From NCBI RefSeq assembly GCF_003448965.1, contig NZ_QRGC01000016.1, positions 1 to 64,000 of the forward strand: a stretch of DNA of 64,000 nucleotides, read 5' to 3'. This stretch comes from Oceanicella sp. SM1341 (lineage in GTDB: Bacteria > Pseudomonadota > Alphaproteobacteria > Rhodobacterales > Rhodobacteraceae). The position numbers and the translations under genes are program-made. The notes under the pieces were generated by a model. That model was not told where the DNA came from. It did no database searches and saw only the letters and a list, made by a program, of their open reading frames with translations. Below, in pieces: positions 17,370-26,371 of this stretch (positions are counted from its first letter, which is position 1; every line of letters begins with the position of its first letter).

Positions 17370-18283
17370 TCCCGGTGCTCGACCTCGCCGCCTTCCGCGC
17401 GGGCGATGCGGAGGGGTTCACCGCCGCCCTCTCCGCCGCCTGCCGCGAGACCGGCTTCTTCCTGCTCACCGGCCACGGCGTCGACGAGGGCCTCACGGCG
17501 GCGCTCTTCGGGCAGGCCGGTGCCCTCTTCGCCCTGCCGCAGGCGCGGAAGGAGGCGGTGGGCATCCACCTCTCGCCCCACAACCGCGGCTATGTCGCCC
17601 TCGGCGCCGAGCGGCTCGACGACACCTCCGGCGCGGTGGACCGCAAGGAGGCCTTCAACATCGGCCTCGACCTCGCGCCCGACGACCCCGAGGTGCTGGC
17701 CGGCAAGCCCTTCCGCGGCGTGAACCTCTGGCCCGATCTGCCCGGCTTCCGCGAGACGGCGCTGAGCTATTTCAACGCGGTCTGGGCGCTCGGGGTCGAG
17801 CTGCACCGCGCGGTCGCGCGCGACCTCGGCCTGCCGGAGGGGCATTTCGCGCCCGAGTTCACCGCGCCCATGGCCACGCTGCGCCTGCTGCGCTACCCGG
17901 CGGCCTCGGGCGGCGCGGGCGAGATCGGCGCCGGCGCGCATACCGATTACGGCTCGCTCACCCTGCTGATGACCGACGGCACCCCCGGCCTGCAGGTGCG
18001 CCCCCGCGGCGCCGGCTGGACCGACGTGCCGCATGTGCCCGGCGCCTTCGTGGTCAACATCGGTGACTGCCTGATGCGCTGGACCAACGACATCTATGTC
18101 TCCACCCCGCACCGGGTGCTGCCGCCCGCGCGCGAGCGCCGCTCGCTCGCCTTCTTCCTCGACCCCAACCCCGACACGCTGGTCGCCGCCCTGCCCGGCA
18201 CCGGCACGCCGAAATACCCCGCCATCCGCGCGGCGGATTACCTCGCCGCCCGGCTGGCGGCGACCTACGAGCAGAAAGGCTGA
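17366..18283 (+). CDS. 2-oxoglutarate/Fe(II)-dependent oxygenase (isopenicillin N synthase-like)
   Basis: A 305-residue oxygenase with the N-terminal DIOX_N domain and the double-stranded beta-helix core. The iron triad is His192 and Asp194 in GAHTDYGSLTLL plus His249 in STPHRV; the co-substrate motif R-x-S is Arg258/Ser260. It probably hydroxylates or demethylates an intermediate, as plant-type and bacterial relatives do on N-heterocycles and amines. It overlaps both neighbouring genes, so it is firmly part of the operon. Confidence 0.9.
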   Translation: MIPVLDLAAFRAGDAEGFTAALSAACRETGFFLLTGHGVDEGLTAALFGQAGALFALPQARKEAVGIHLSPHNRGYVALGAERLDDTSGAVDRKEAFNIGLDLAPDDPEVLAGKPFRGVNLWPDLPGFRETALSYFNAVWALGVELHRAVARDLGLPEGHFAPEFTAPMATLRLLRYPAASGGAGEIGAGAHTDYGSLTLLMTDGTPGLQVRPRGAGWTDVPHVPGAFVVNIGDCLMRWTNDIYVSTPHRVLPPARERRSLAFFLDPNPDTLVAALPGTGTPKYPAIRAADYLAARLAATYEQKG

Positions 18284-19077
18284 TGCCGATGCCCCGCCAT
18301 TACTGGGCCCAGTACCGCACCACCGAATTCGCCGGCTTCGACCCCGCGCGCACCATCGCCGTGCTGCCCACCGCCGCCATCGAGCAGCACGGGCCGCACC
18401 TGCCCGTGGGGGTGGACAGCATGATCGGCCAGGGCATGCTCGACACGCTCACCGGCCTGCTCGACGCGGCGGAGGACATCCGCGTGCTCATCCTGCCCCT
18501 GCAGTGCGTGGGCAAGTCGAACGAGCACCTGCACGCGCCGGGCACCGTCACCCTCACCGCGGCCACCGCCATCGAGGCCTGGACGGAGATCGGCCTCTCC
18601 GTCGCCCGCGCCGGCCTGCGCAAGATGGCGATCGTGAACAGCCACGGCGGCAACGTGGACATGAATTCCATCATCGCGCGCGAGCTGCGCGTGCGCGCGA
18701 ACATGCTGGTGGGCAAGGCGCACTGGGGCGCCTTCGGCACGCCGGAGGGCATGTTCTCGCCGCGCGAGAAGACCTACGGCATCCATGGCGGCGACGTGGA
18801 GACCTCGCTCATGCTGCATTTCCGCCCCGAGCTGGTGGAGATGGCCGAGGCGCAGAACTTCACCTCCACCGCCGAGGGCATGGGCAATTTCACCCACCTG
18901 CGCCCCACCGGCCCGACCTCCTACGGCTGGATCGCCTCCGACCTCAACCCGCACGGCACCGTGGGCGAGGCCGCCCTCGCCACGGCGGAAAAGGGGGCCG
19001 CCACCGCGCGCCACCAGGCGGAGGGCTTCCTCGCCTTCCTGCGCGAGCTCGCGGAGTTCGAGCTGCCCGGCCTCTGA
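18283..19077 (+). CDS. Creatininase-family amidohydrolase (HGGN subgroup)
   Basis: A 264-residue creatininase-fold metalloenzyme. Glu34, His36 and Asp45 in IEQHGPHLPVGVD match the metal ligands of true creatininase at the same numbers. The second-site motif of true creatininase is HYEN, but here it is HGGN (His121), so one glutamate ligand is missing. HGGDVETS follows near residue 170. The HGGN form is shared with other family members that hydrolyse cyclic amides or formamides, so the substrate is probably not creatinine. A second ATG at 18289 is an alternative start. The start shares one base with the oxygenase stop. Confidence 0.85.
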   Translation: MPMPRHYWAQYRTTEFAGFDPARTIAVLPTAAIEQHGPHLPVGVDSMIGQGMLDTLTGLLDAAEDIRVLILPLQCVGKSNEHLHAPGTVTLTAATAIEAWTEIGLSVARAGLRKMAIVNSHGGNVDMNSIIARELRVRANMLVGKAHWGAFGTPEGMFSPREKTYGIHGGDVETSLMLHFRPELVEMAEAQNFTSTAEGMGNFTHLRPTGPTSYGWIASDLNPHGTVGEAALATAEKGAATARHQAEGFLAFLRELAEFELPGL

Positions 19078-19153
19078 TCCTGCCCGAAGGCCGCATTGCG
19101 CCGCCCCCCGCGCCGCGCTAAGCGCGGGGGCAGCAGCCCCGGGAGGAGAGATC

Positions 19154-19801
19154 ATGGACGCGGAAGAGCAGGCCCTGCGCGCGGCGATCATCGCGAAATG
19201 CCGCTGGATGAACGACAGCGGCCTGAACGCCGGCACCTCCGGCAACATCTCCGCCCGCTGGCGCGAGAGGATGCTCATCACCCCCTCCGCCACGCCCTAC
19301 GAGGCGATGGAGCCCGAGATGCTCGCCTCCATGCCGATCGAGGGCGACTACGGTGCTTGGGACGGCCCGCTCAAACCCTCCACCGAGTGGCGCTTCCACC
19401 TCGACATCCTGCGCGCGCGGCCCGAGGCGCAGGCCATCATCCACACCCATGCGCCCTATTGCACCGCGCTCGCCATCACCGGGCGCGACATCCCGGCGGT
19501 GCATTACATGATCGCGGCCTTCGGCGGCGCCACGGTGCGCTGCGCGGGCTACGCGCCCTTCGGCACCGCCGCACTTTCGCAGAAGGCGCTGGAGGCGCTG
19601 GAGGGCCGCTGCGCCTGCCTGCTCGCCAACCACGGCATGATCGCCTTCGGACCCTCGCTGGAGAAGGCGATGTGGCTGGCGGTGGAGCTCGAAACCCTCG
19701 CGCGGCAATACCACAACGCCCTGCTGATCGGCGGCGCCGTGGTGCTCTCGGACGCGCAGATCGAGGAAACCCTCGCCGCCTTCAAGGGCTACGGGCTGTA
19801 G
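19154..19801 (+). CDS. Class II aldolase/adducin family protein (fuculose-phosphate aldolase-like)
   Basis: A 215-residue zinc-dependent class II aldolase. GTSGNISAR binds a phosphate or carboxylate, Glu in STEWRFH is the likely acid/base, and the zinc histidines lie in HTHAPYC and ANHGMIAFG. It would split or decarboxylate a short hydroxy-oxo acid. It has its own strong ribosome site (GGGAGGAG) 76 bp after the creatininase-family gene and is probably the last gene of the operon, acting on the ring-cleaved product. Confidence 0.88.
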   Translation: MDAEEQALRAAIIAKCRWMNDSGLNAGTSGNISARWRERMLITPSATPYEAMEPEMLASMPIEGDYGAWDGPLKPSTEWRFHLDILRARPEAQAIIHTHAPYCTALAITGRDIPAVHYMIAAFGGATVRCAGYAPFGTAALSQKALEALEGRCACLLANHGMIAFGPSLEKAMWLAVELETLARQYHNALLIGGAVVLSDAQIEETLAAFKGYGL

Positions 19802-19917
19802 GACCCGCCGGCACCGGCAGGCTGAGGCCACTGCGCCCGCCTGCTCTCAAAGGCGCTTTCGCTGTTACACGAAGAACGCACCGCAAGCAACTGCCACAGA
19901 ATGCTTTTCCGACTCGT

Positions 19918-21333
19918 TCAGCCCCCGCGCCCACTCCGTGCAAACAGCTCGCGGGCGAAGGCGTGGAAGGCCGCGTCCGTGCCATAGGCCACGTTCACCC
20001 GGATATGCGCCCGGCCCGGCGCGCCGCCGGGCGAGAACACCGAGCCGGGGGCGATGAAGATCCCGGCCTCCGCACCCTCATGCGCGATGTCGGCCTCGCT
20101 CACCCCCTCGGGCAGGCTGGGGTAGAGGTAGTAGCCGGGCCCGGTGCCGAAGGGCAGGCCGAAGCCGGAGGCGCGCAGGGCGGCGGCGGTTTCGGCCACG
20201 CTGGCGCTCACCCGCTGGCCGAGGCGGCGCAGGTGGCCGGCGTATTGCCCGGCGTCGATGAGCTCGAAGATGAAGCGCTCGATGTAGGAGGAGGTGGCGA
20301 CCGTGCCGAGCATCTTCAGCGCCACGAGCTGTCGCACCACCTCCGGAGGCGCGCTCACGAAGCCCGAGCGCAGGCTGGCCGAGAGGGTCTTGGAGAAGGT
20401 GCCCACGTGGATCACCTCGCAGCGCGAGGGCAGGCTCGCCAGCCGCACCGTGCCGGGGGGCACGAGATCGGCGAAGGTGTCGTCCTCCACCACGAAGAGC
20501 CCGCCCTGCCCGGCGAGTTGCAGCACGGCGGCGCATTTCTCCGGCGAGGTGGTGGTGCCGGTGGGGTTGTGCGCCACGGTCTGGGTGAACAGGCCGCGCG
20601 GCCGGTGGCGGGCGATCTTGCGGGCGAGGTCGTCGATGTCCGGCCCGTCGGGCAGGCGGCGCACGCCGATCAGCCGCACCCCGGCGAGGCGCAGCTTGGC
20701 GAAGAGCGGGTAGTAGCCCGGCTCGTCGACCAGCACGCAGTCGCCCCGGCTGAGATACTGGCGGGTGATGAGGTCGAAGGCGTGGTTGGCGCCGAAGGTG
20801 GTGAACACGGTGTCGGGGCTCGCGGCGATGCCGCGCTCCTCCAGCCGCCGGGCGAGCAGCCGGCGCAGCGGCATGTAGCCCGCCGCCTCGCCATAGCCGT
20901 AGTCGGTGCCGCTGCGCACCGAGATGCCGAAGCGGAAATGGCGCTGCAGCTCGGAGGCCTCCAGCCAGCTCGCGGGCGGGCGGCCGTCGCCGATGCGGGC
21001 GTCGAAATTGCGGTCGAGCTGCTCGCGCAGCAGCGAGATCGCGTCCGTCGCCTCGCGGAAGGACTGGCTGGTGCGCTCGCCCATCCGCGGCAGCGCATGC
21101 GCCACGTAGAAGCCCGAGCCGCGCCGCGCCACCACCAGGCTGTCGGCCACCAGCCGCTCGTAGGCCTGCACCACCGAATTGCGCGAGATCCGCATCTCGT
21201 CGGCCATGCCGCGGATCGGCGGCAGGCGCTCTCCGGGCTCCAGCCGGCCGGCTTCGATCTGGCCGCGCACGCGCTCGTACACCTCGTCGACCCGGCGCAC
21301 GGGCACGCGGCGAATCCCTCTCCCCTGTCGCAA
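19918..21333 (-). CDS. MocR/PdxR-type GntR-aminotransferase fusion regulator
   Basis: A 471-residue MocR regulator: a GntR winged helix (about residues 13-78, with [20 protein letters not shown]) joined to a fold-type I aminotransferase-like domain. That domain keeps Asn256 in HNPTG, Asp284 and the PLP lysine Lys315 in [11 protein letters not shown]. MocR proteins use PLP, alone or with an amino compound, as effector. The start appears to be TTG at 21333 with GGGGAG 5 nt upstream; no in-frame ATG fits, and GTG codons 9-11 residues in are alternatives. It is divergent from mvaA, its likely target. Confidence 0.85.
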   Translation of the reverse strand: MRQGRGIRRVPVRRVDEVYERVRGQIEAGRLEPGERLPPIRGMADEMRISRNSVVQAYERLVADSLVVARRGSGFYVAHALPRMGERTSQSFREATDAISLLREQLDRNFDARIGDGRPPASWLEASELQRHFRFGISVRSGTDYGYGEAAGYMPLRRLLARRLEERGIAASPDTVFTTFGANHAFDLITRQYLSRGDCVLVDEPGYYPLFAKLRLAGVRLIGVRRLPDGPDIDDLARKIARHRPRGLFTQTVAHNPTGTTTSPEKCAAVLQLAGQGGLFVVEDDTFADLVPPGTVRLASLPSRCEVIHVGTFSKTLSASLRSGFVSAPPEVVRQLVALKMLGTVATSSYIERFIFELIDAGQYAGHLRRLGQRVSASVAETAAALRASGFGLPFGTGPGYYLYPSLPEGVSEADIAHEGAEAGIFIAPGSVFSPGGAPGRAHIRVNVAYGTDAAFHAFARELFARSGRGG

Positions 21334-21378
21334 AGCGTCTCCCCATTCTTCCGCAACACATTGAAAAGGCGCGCGGAA

Positions 21379-21425
21379 ATTGTTTGTCAGAATTGTACCT
21401 TGTGTCTGATTGTGCGCCGTATAGC
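21379..21425. promoter_or_regulatory. Candidate MocR binding repeats upstream of mvaA
   Basis: Three ATTGT direct repeats occur at 21379, 21392 and 21409, the last two inside the related stretches TGTCAGAATTGT and TGTCTGATTGT. MocR regulators commonly bind direct repeats between themselves and their target. A weak -10-like TATAGC lies at 21420-21425. Function is inferred. Confidence 0.35.
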
Positions 21426-21467
21426 GTTCGCAGGCAAGACATCAACAAGACTGCCCGGAGGAAAGAT

Positions 21468-22787
21468 ATGGGTTCGCAGACCCCGGCCGCCGCTCCCAGC
21501 GCGGCCTACAGTTCCCGCATCGCCAATGCCCGCAACATGACCCCGGCCGAGCGTCTCGCCGCCGTGGCGGAGGCCGTGGGCCTCACGGCCGAGGAGCGCG
21601 CCCTGCTGGCAGACCCCGCCGCCCTGCCCCTCACCGCCGCCGACGGGATGATCGAGAACGTCATCGGCACCTTCGGCATGCCGATGGGCATCGCCACCAA
21701 CTTCGTGGTGAATGGCCGCGAGGTGCTGGTGCCGATGGCGGTGGAGGAGCCCTCGGTGGTGGCCGCCGCCTCGTACATGGCCCGCATCGCGCGCGATCAC
21801 GGCGGCTTCATGACCTCGAGCTCCGCCCCGATCATGCGCGCCCAGGTGCAGGTGATCGGGCTGAGCGACCCGCATGGCGCCCGCCTCGCCCTGCTGCGCG
21901 CGCGTGACGAGATCGTCACCACCGCCAACGCGCGCGACGCGCTGCTGGTGAAGCTCGGCGGCGGCTGCCGCGACATCGAGGTGCATGTCTTCGAGCAGAG
22001 CCCCGCCGGCCCGATGGTGGTGATGCACCTGCTGGTGGACGTGCGCGACGCGATGGGCGCCAACACCGTGAACACCATGGCCGAGGCCGTGGCCCCGATC
22101 GCCGAGCGGGTGACCGGCGGCCAGGTGCGGCTGCGCATCCTCTCCAACCTCGCCGACCTGCGGCTGAGCCGGGCGATGGTGCGCATTCCCGAAGCCGCCC
22201 TCGCCACGAAGGATTTCGACGGCGCGCGCATGGTGAGCGGCATCCTCGAGGGCTACGCCCTTGCCGCCACCGACCCCTACCGTGCCGCCACCCACAACAA
22301 GGGCATCATGAACGGCATGGACCCCGTGGTGGTGGCCACCGGCAACGACTGGCGCGCCATCGAGGCAGGCGCCCATGCCTGGGCGGCGCGCAAGGGTTCC
22401 TACGGCTCGATGAGCGTGTGGGAGCGCGACGCGGCCGGAAACCTGGTGGGCTCGATGGAAGTGCCGATGGCCGTGGGCCTGGTGGGCGGGGCGACCAAGA
22501 CCCACCCGCTCGCCCGGCTGGCGCTGAAGATCATGGGCGTCTCCTCGGCGCAGGAACTGGCCGAGGTGATCGTGGCCGTGGGCCTCGCGCAGAACATGGC
22601 GGCGCTGCGCGCGCTCGCCACCGAGGGCATCCAGCGCGGGCACATGGCCCTGCACGGGCGCAACATCGCCATCCTCGCCGGGGCCACCGGCGCCGAGGTC
22701 GAGACGGTCGCCAAGCGCATGGCCGCCGAGCGCGACGTGCGCGTGGACCGCGCGCAGGAATTGCTGGCAGAGATGCGCGGGGCGTGA
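21468..22787 (+). CDS. mvaA: Hydroxymethylglutaryl-CoA reductase, degradative (class II)
   Basis: A 439-residue class II HMG-CoA reductase, the form that in Pseudomonas mevalonii oxidises mevalonate to HMG-CoA for catabolism. Catalytic residues align: Glu94 in AVEEPSVV, Lys278 in [11 protein letters not shown], Asp294 in GNDW and His392 in GHMALHGRN. The dinucleotide loop is [11 protein letters not shown] (194-204). The N-terminus has the substrate motif [12 protein letters not shown]. The ATG at 21468 follows CGGAGGAA. It starts an operon with a TRAP transporter, which suggests import and oxidation of mevalonate. HMG-CoA lyase is not in this window. Confidence 0.92.
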   Translation: MGSQTPAAAPSAAYSSRIANARNMTPAERLAAVAEAVGLTAEERALLADPAALPLTAADGMIENVIGTFGMPMGIATNFVVNGREVLVPMAVEEPSVVAAASYMARIARDHGGFMTSSSAPIMRAQVQVIGLSDPHGARLALLRARDEIVTTANARDALLVKLGGGCRDIEVHVFEQSPAGPMVVMHLLVDVRDAMGANTVNTMAEAVAPIAERVTGGQVRLRILSNLADLRLSRAMVRIPEAALATKDFDGARMVSGILEGYALAATDPYRAATHNKGIMNGMDPVVVATGNDWRAIEAGAHAWAARKGSYGSMSVWERDAAGNLVGSMEVPMAVGLVGGATKTHPLARLALKIMGVSSAQELAEVIVAVGLAQNMAALRALATEGIQRGHMALHGRNIAILAGATGAEVETVAKRMAAERDVRVDRAQELLAEMRGA

Positions 22788-22830
22788 CATGCCCCGCGGG
22801 ATGAACAACAAACCATAAGGGGAGGAAATC

Positions 22831-23886
22831 ATGATGACCCGAATGACACGACGCCGGGCGCTGGCCCGTCTCACCGGCACGGCGCTCGCCGCACCCGCCA
22901 TCGTGGCGGCCGGCAGCCTTGCCACCCGCGCGCAGGACAAGGTGCGCTGGCGCATGCAGGCGCTCTGGGGCGGCGGCACCAACCCGCAGGTCTACGAGGA
23001 GAAGTTCGCCGCCCGGGTGGCCGAGCTCACCGACGGCGCCTTCGAGATCCAGACCTTCGCCGGCGGCCAGATCGTGCCCGCCGCCCAGGCCTTCGACGCG
23101 GTGCGCGGCGGCGCTTTCGAGATGATGAAGACCTTCGACGGCTACACCGCCGGCAAGATCCCCGCGCATGGCTTCACCTCCACCGTGCCCTTCGGCTTCC
23201 CGGAGGCGGACCAGTACGAGGCGTGGTTCTACGAGCGCGGCGGCCTGGAGATGGCCCGGCGCTCCTACGCGCCGGCGGGGCTGAGCTATGTCGCCCCCAC
23301 CATCTACGGCGAGGAGCCGATCCACTCCAAGATCCCGCTCAACACCATCGCGGAGATGAGCGGCAAGAAGGGGCGGTTCGTGGGCCTCGCCTCCTCGGTG
23401 ATGGCGGAATTCGGGGTGGCGGTGTCGCCGCTGCCCACCTCGGAGGTCTACTCGGCGCTCGACAAGGGGCTGATCGACTTCGCCGACCGGGGCGACCTGC
23501 AGGCCAATTACGAGGAAGGCCTGCACGAGGTGGCGAAATACATCATCCTGCCGGGCTTCCACCAGCCCACCACCGCCACGGCCTATGTGGCCAACACCCG
23601 CGCCTACGAGGCGCTCTCGGCGCAGAACAAGGCGGTGCTGGCGGTGGCGGCGCGCGAGATTTCCGGCTCGCTGCGCCAGGACATCATCGTGAAGAACGTG
23701 GAATACCTGCAGAAATACCGCGACGCCGGCGTGGAGGTGATCACGCTCGACCCCGCGGACGTGCAGGAAAACCGCGGCCGCGCCGTGGAGGCCTGGCGCA
23801 AGGCCACCAACGGCGACGCGCTGGCCACCGAGATGCTCGAGTCGCAGATGGCGTTCATGCAGGACCTCGGCCTGCTCGACGCCTGA
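22831..23886 (+). CDS. TRAP transporter solute-binding protein (DctP family)
   Basis: A 351-residue DctP-type binding protein. The N-terminus (TRRRALARLTG followed by a hydrophobic stretch) looks like a Tat signal peptide, and cleavage near TRA-QD would release the mature protein. The body matches the subgroup beginning VRWRMQALWGGGTNP and has FADRGDLQANYEEGLHE. It starts with ATGATG after GGGGAGG. Context beside a degradative HMG-CoA reductase suggests mevalonate as ligand; that is inference. Confidence 0.9.
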   Translation: MMTRMTRRRALARLTGTALAAPAIVAAGSLATRAQDKVRWRMQALWGGGTNPQVYEEKFAARVAELTDGAFEIQTFAGGQIVPAAQAFDAVRGGAFEMMKTFDGYTAGKIPAHGFTSTVPFGFPEADQYEAWFYERGGLEMARRSYAPAGLSYVAPTIYGEEPIHSKIPLNTIAEMSGKKGRFVGLASSVMAEFGVAVSPLPTSEVYSALDKGLIDFADRGDLQANYEEGLHEVAKYIILPGFHQPTTATAYVANTRAYEALSAQNKAVLAVAAREISGSLRQDIIVKNVEYLQKYRDAGVEVITLDPADVQENRGRAVEAWRKATNGDALATEMLESQMAFMQDLGLLDA

Positions 23887-23900
23887 GCCCACGCCCGTCG

Positions 23901-23950
23901 CGGCCCCCGGAGCCGGCCCCTTCGGCCGCCCCGGGGGCCGTTCCGTCTTT
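23901..23950 (+). terminator. Stem-loop between binding protein and TRAP permease genes
   Basis: Exact 10-bp outer stem CGGCCCCCGG/CCGGGGGCCG (23901-23910 and 23931-23940), closed by a further partly paired GC-rich region and followed by the T-rich TTCCGTCTTT. This fits a partial terminator or mRNA stabiliser that gives more binding protein than permease. Confidence 0.65.
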
Positions 23951-23974
23951 CCCTGCTTGCCCTGAGGCCCGCCG

Positions 23975-24481
23975 ATGCTCGCGCTCGCCGCCGCTGTCAC
24001 CGCGCTGAACCGGACCCTGTTCCGGGGCGTGAAATGGATCGTCTTCCTGATCGTGGTCCTGATGCTGTGGGAGGTGGTGTCGCGCTACGCGTTCAACGCC
24101 CCCACCGGCTGGGGGCCCGAGCTCGCCACCCTGCTCTTCGGGCCCTATTTCCTGCTCGGCGGCCCCTGGCTGCTGCACGTGGGCGGGCACGTGGCGGTGG
24201 ACATCCTCTCGGCGAAGGCCGGCCCGCGCAGCGGCGCGGTGCTCGCGGCCATCGCGGCCCTGATGGCGCTGGTGTTCGGCGCCATCCTCACCTGGTTCGC
24301 CCTGCCGCTGGCCTGGCAGTCCTGGAGCTACGGCGAGACCAGCTTCTCGGCCTGGAACCCGGTGATCTGGCCGGCCAAGGCCATGCTGCCGCTCGCCACC
24401 ATCCTCTTGTCGCTGCAGGCGGCGGCCGACCTCGTGTTCCTCGCATACGGTGACGCGCGCGGCCGGGAGGCGCAGGCATGA
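23975..24481 (+). CDS. dctQ: TRAP transporter small permease (DctQ)
   Basis: A 168-residue membrane protein with four hydrophobic helices and the family motif LMLWEVVSRYAFNAPTGWGPEL. It bridges the binding protein and the large permease. The start at 23975 lacks a strong ribosome site, and it overlaps the large-permease gene by ATGA. Confidence 0.9.
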   Translation: MLALAAAVTALNRTLFRGVKWIVFLIVVLMLWEVVSRYAFNAPTGWGPELATLLFGPYFLLGGPWLLHVGGHVAVDILSAKAGPRSGAVLAAIAALMALVFGAILTWFALPLAWQSWSYGETSFSAWNPVIWPAKAMLPLATILLSLQAAADLVFLAYGDARGREAQA

Positions 24482-25800
24482 CCGGCTCCTCCTTCGTGCT
24501 CATCCCGATGTTCCTCGCGCTGGTGGGGCTGATGCTCACCGGCGCGCCGCTGGCCTTCGTGCTCGGCTCGGTCGCCTTCATCTTCACCATCGCGGTCTGG
24601 GGGCCGGGGGCGCTCATCGTCTCGGTGCTCAACACCTTCGAGACCATGACCTCGGATTCGCTGATGGCGATCCCGCTCTACATCCTCATGGCCTCGATCC
24701 TGCAGAAATCAGGCATCATCGAGGACCTCTACGCCGCGATGGAGAAATGGTTCGGCCGGCTGCCCGGCGGGCTCGCCATCGGCACCATTGCCATCTGCAC
24801 CGTGATGGCGGCGATGACCGGCGTGGTGGGCGCCGCGGTGGCGGCCATGGGCATCCTCGCCCTGCCCTCGATGATGAAGCGCGGCTACGACCGGCCGATG
24901 GCGCTGGGGGCGATCTGCGCCGGCGGCACGCTGGGCATCCTCATCCCGCCCTCGGTGGTGACCATCGTCTATGCCATCACCGCGCAGATCTCGATCGGGC
25001 AGATGTTCATCGCCGGCATCGTGCCGGGCCTCGCACTGGCGCTCGCCTATTGCGCCTACATCCTGATCCGCACCACGCTCAACCCCGCCCTCGCCCCGCG
25101 CCCGGGGCCCGAGGAGCCGCGCGTGCCCACGGCCGAGAAGCTCGCCGCCCTGCGCACGCTCATCCTGCCCGGGCTGATCATCCTGGGTGTGCTCGGCACG
25201 ATCTATGCCGGCATCGCCACCCCCACCGAGGCGGCGGCCGTGGGCGTGCTCGGCGCCGTGATCTCGGCGCTGGTGACCGGGCGTTTCAGCGTGGAGCAGC
25301 TCTCCGCCTCGGCCACCGACACGCTGAAGGTGACGGCGATGATCCTGTGGATCACCATCGGCGCGCGCACCTTCATCTCCGTCTTCACCGCCACCGGCGG
25401 GGCCGACGGGCTGCTCGACTTCATCCGCGGCATGGAGACCTCGCGCTGGCTGGTGCTGGCGGCGATCCTGGGCGTGCTGATCTTCCTCGGGCTGTTCCTC
25501 GACGAGATCGGCATCATCCTGCTCTGCGTGCCGGTGTTCCTGCCCATCGTGCGCGAGCTCGGGTTCGACCCGCTGTGGTTCGGCATCCTGTTCATGATCA
25601 CCGCGCAGATGGCCTACATCACCCCGCCCTTCGGCTACACGCTGTTCTACCTCAAGGGCGTGCTGCCACCGGGCGTGGGCATGGGGGAGGTCTATCGCGG
25701 CGTGGTGCCCTTCTTCCTCATCCAGCTCGGCATGCTGCTCCTGTTCATCCTCTGGCCCGAGCTGGTGACCTGGCTGCCCGAGCGGATGATGGCGGGCTGA
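24478..25800 (+). CDS. dctM: TRAP transporter large permease (DctM)
   Basis: A 440-residue, roughly 12-helix permease of the DctM family, with the conserved GTLGILIPPSVVTIVYAIT segment and AYITPPFGYTLFYLKG near the end. It carries the ion-coupled transport path. It starts by ATGA overlap with dctQ and ends the mvaA-TRAP operon. Confidence 0.93.
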   Translation: MTGSSFVLIPMFLALVGLMLTGAPLAFVLGSVAFIFTIAVWGPGALIVSVLNTFETMTSDSLMAIPLYILMASILQKSGIIEDLYAAMEKWFGRLPGGLAIGTIAICTVMAAMTGVVGAAVAAMGILALPSMMKRGYDRPMALGAICAGGTLGILIPPSVVTIVYAITAQISIGQMFIAGIVPGLALALAYCAYILIRTTLNPALAPRPGPEEPRVPTAEKLAALRTLILPGLIILGVLGTIYAGIATPTEAAAVGVLGAVISALVTGRFSVEQLSASATDTLKVTAMILWITIGARTFISVFTATGGADGLLDFIRGMETSRWLVLAAILGVLIFLGLFLDEIGIILLCVPVFLPIVRELGFDPLWFGILFMITAQMAYITPPFGYTLFYLKGVLPPGVGMGEVYRGVVPFFLIQLGMLLLFILWPELVTWLPERMMAG

Positions 25801-25857
25801 CTTGACGGCGCCGGCCCCGCGCCGCCACACTCCGCCCCGAGAGCCGGGGAGAGGGTG

Positions 25858-26202
25858 ATGGCGCGGGCGCAGCCGACCGAATTCGTGATGCACATGCTCG
25901 AGGTGCTGGAGCCCCTGGGCCCGATTTCGGTCACCCGGCTGTTCGGCGGCTGGTCGATGCGGCTCGACGGGGTGCAGTTCGGCGTGGTGCTGCGCGACAC
26001 CTTCTACCTGTGCACCGACGCGGCGATGCGCGCCGAGCTGTCGGAGCTCGGCTGCGAGCCCTTCCGCTACACCCGCCGCAAGTCGGGCCGCGAGGTGGAG
26101 GTGCCGCGCTTCATCTCCCTGCCCGATGCCTGTCTCGACGACCCCGACCTCGCGGTGGAATGGGCCGGCCGCGCGGTGGAGGCGAACCGCCACCGCGCCT
26201 GA
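25858..26202 (+). CDS. TfoX N-terminal domain protein
   Basis: A 114-residue protein made of one TfoX-N domain (SVTRLFGGWSMRLDGVQFGVVLRDTFYLCTD-type core, residues about 22-52). Family members include competence regulators and small stand-alone proteins of unknown role. The frame can also start with GTG at 25855; ATG at 25858 follows GGAGAGG. It stands 57 bp after dctM and may be read from the same transcript, although its role has no obvious link to transport. Confidence 0.75.
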   Translation: MARAQPTEFVMHMLEVLEPLGPISVTRLFGGWSMRLDGVQFGVVLRDTFYLCTDAAMRAELSELGCEPFRYTRRKSGREVEVPRFISLPDACLDDPDLAVEWAGRAVEANRHRA

Positions 26203-26250
26203 GAGGCGCCGCCCCCCCCCGCAGTGCCGGACCGCGACGGGCCTCGCCCG

Positions 26251-26266
26251 CCCCCGGGCCCGGGGG
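26251..26266. terminator. GC palindrome after the TfoX-domain gene
   Basis: A fully palindromic CCCCCGGGCCCGGGGG at 26251-26266, after a run of nine C (26212-26220). It could end transcription of the TRAP operon before the next promoter. There is no T-run. Confidence 0.35.
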
Positions 26267-26291
26267 CCCTCCGGCCGGCGGCGCAGCGGGG

Positions 26292-26321
26292 TTGCATCGC
26301 GGCCGCGCCGGGGTCTAGGCT
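26292..26321 (+). promoter_or_regulatory. Candidate sigma70 promoter for the formamidase-like gene
   Basis: TTGCAT (26292-26297) and TAGGCT (26316-26321) are separated by 18 bp, about 50 bp before the hydrolase ATG. The match is moderate but is in the right place. Confidence 0.35.
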
Positions 26322-26371
26322 GCGCGCGCAGAGTTTCCCGGCCGGTCCCGGCCCTTTCCCGGAAGGCGTAC

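Noticed and set aside
18283-19077. True creatininase
   Set aside because: HYEN is replaced by HGGN, so one metal ligand is missing; creatinine use is not supported.
26212-26220. Nine-C homopolymer as a phase-variation tract
   Set aside because: It lies outside any gene, after the TfoX-domain stop, and looks like part of a GC-rich terminator region.
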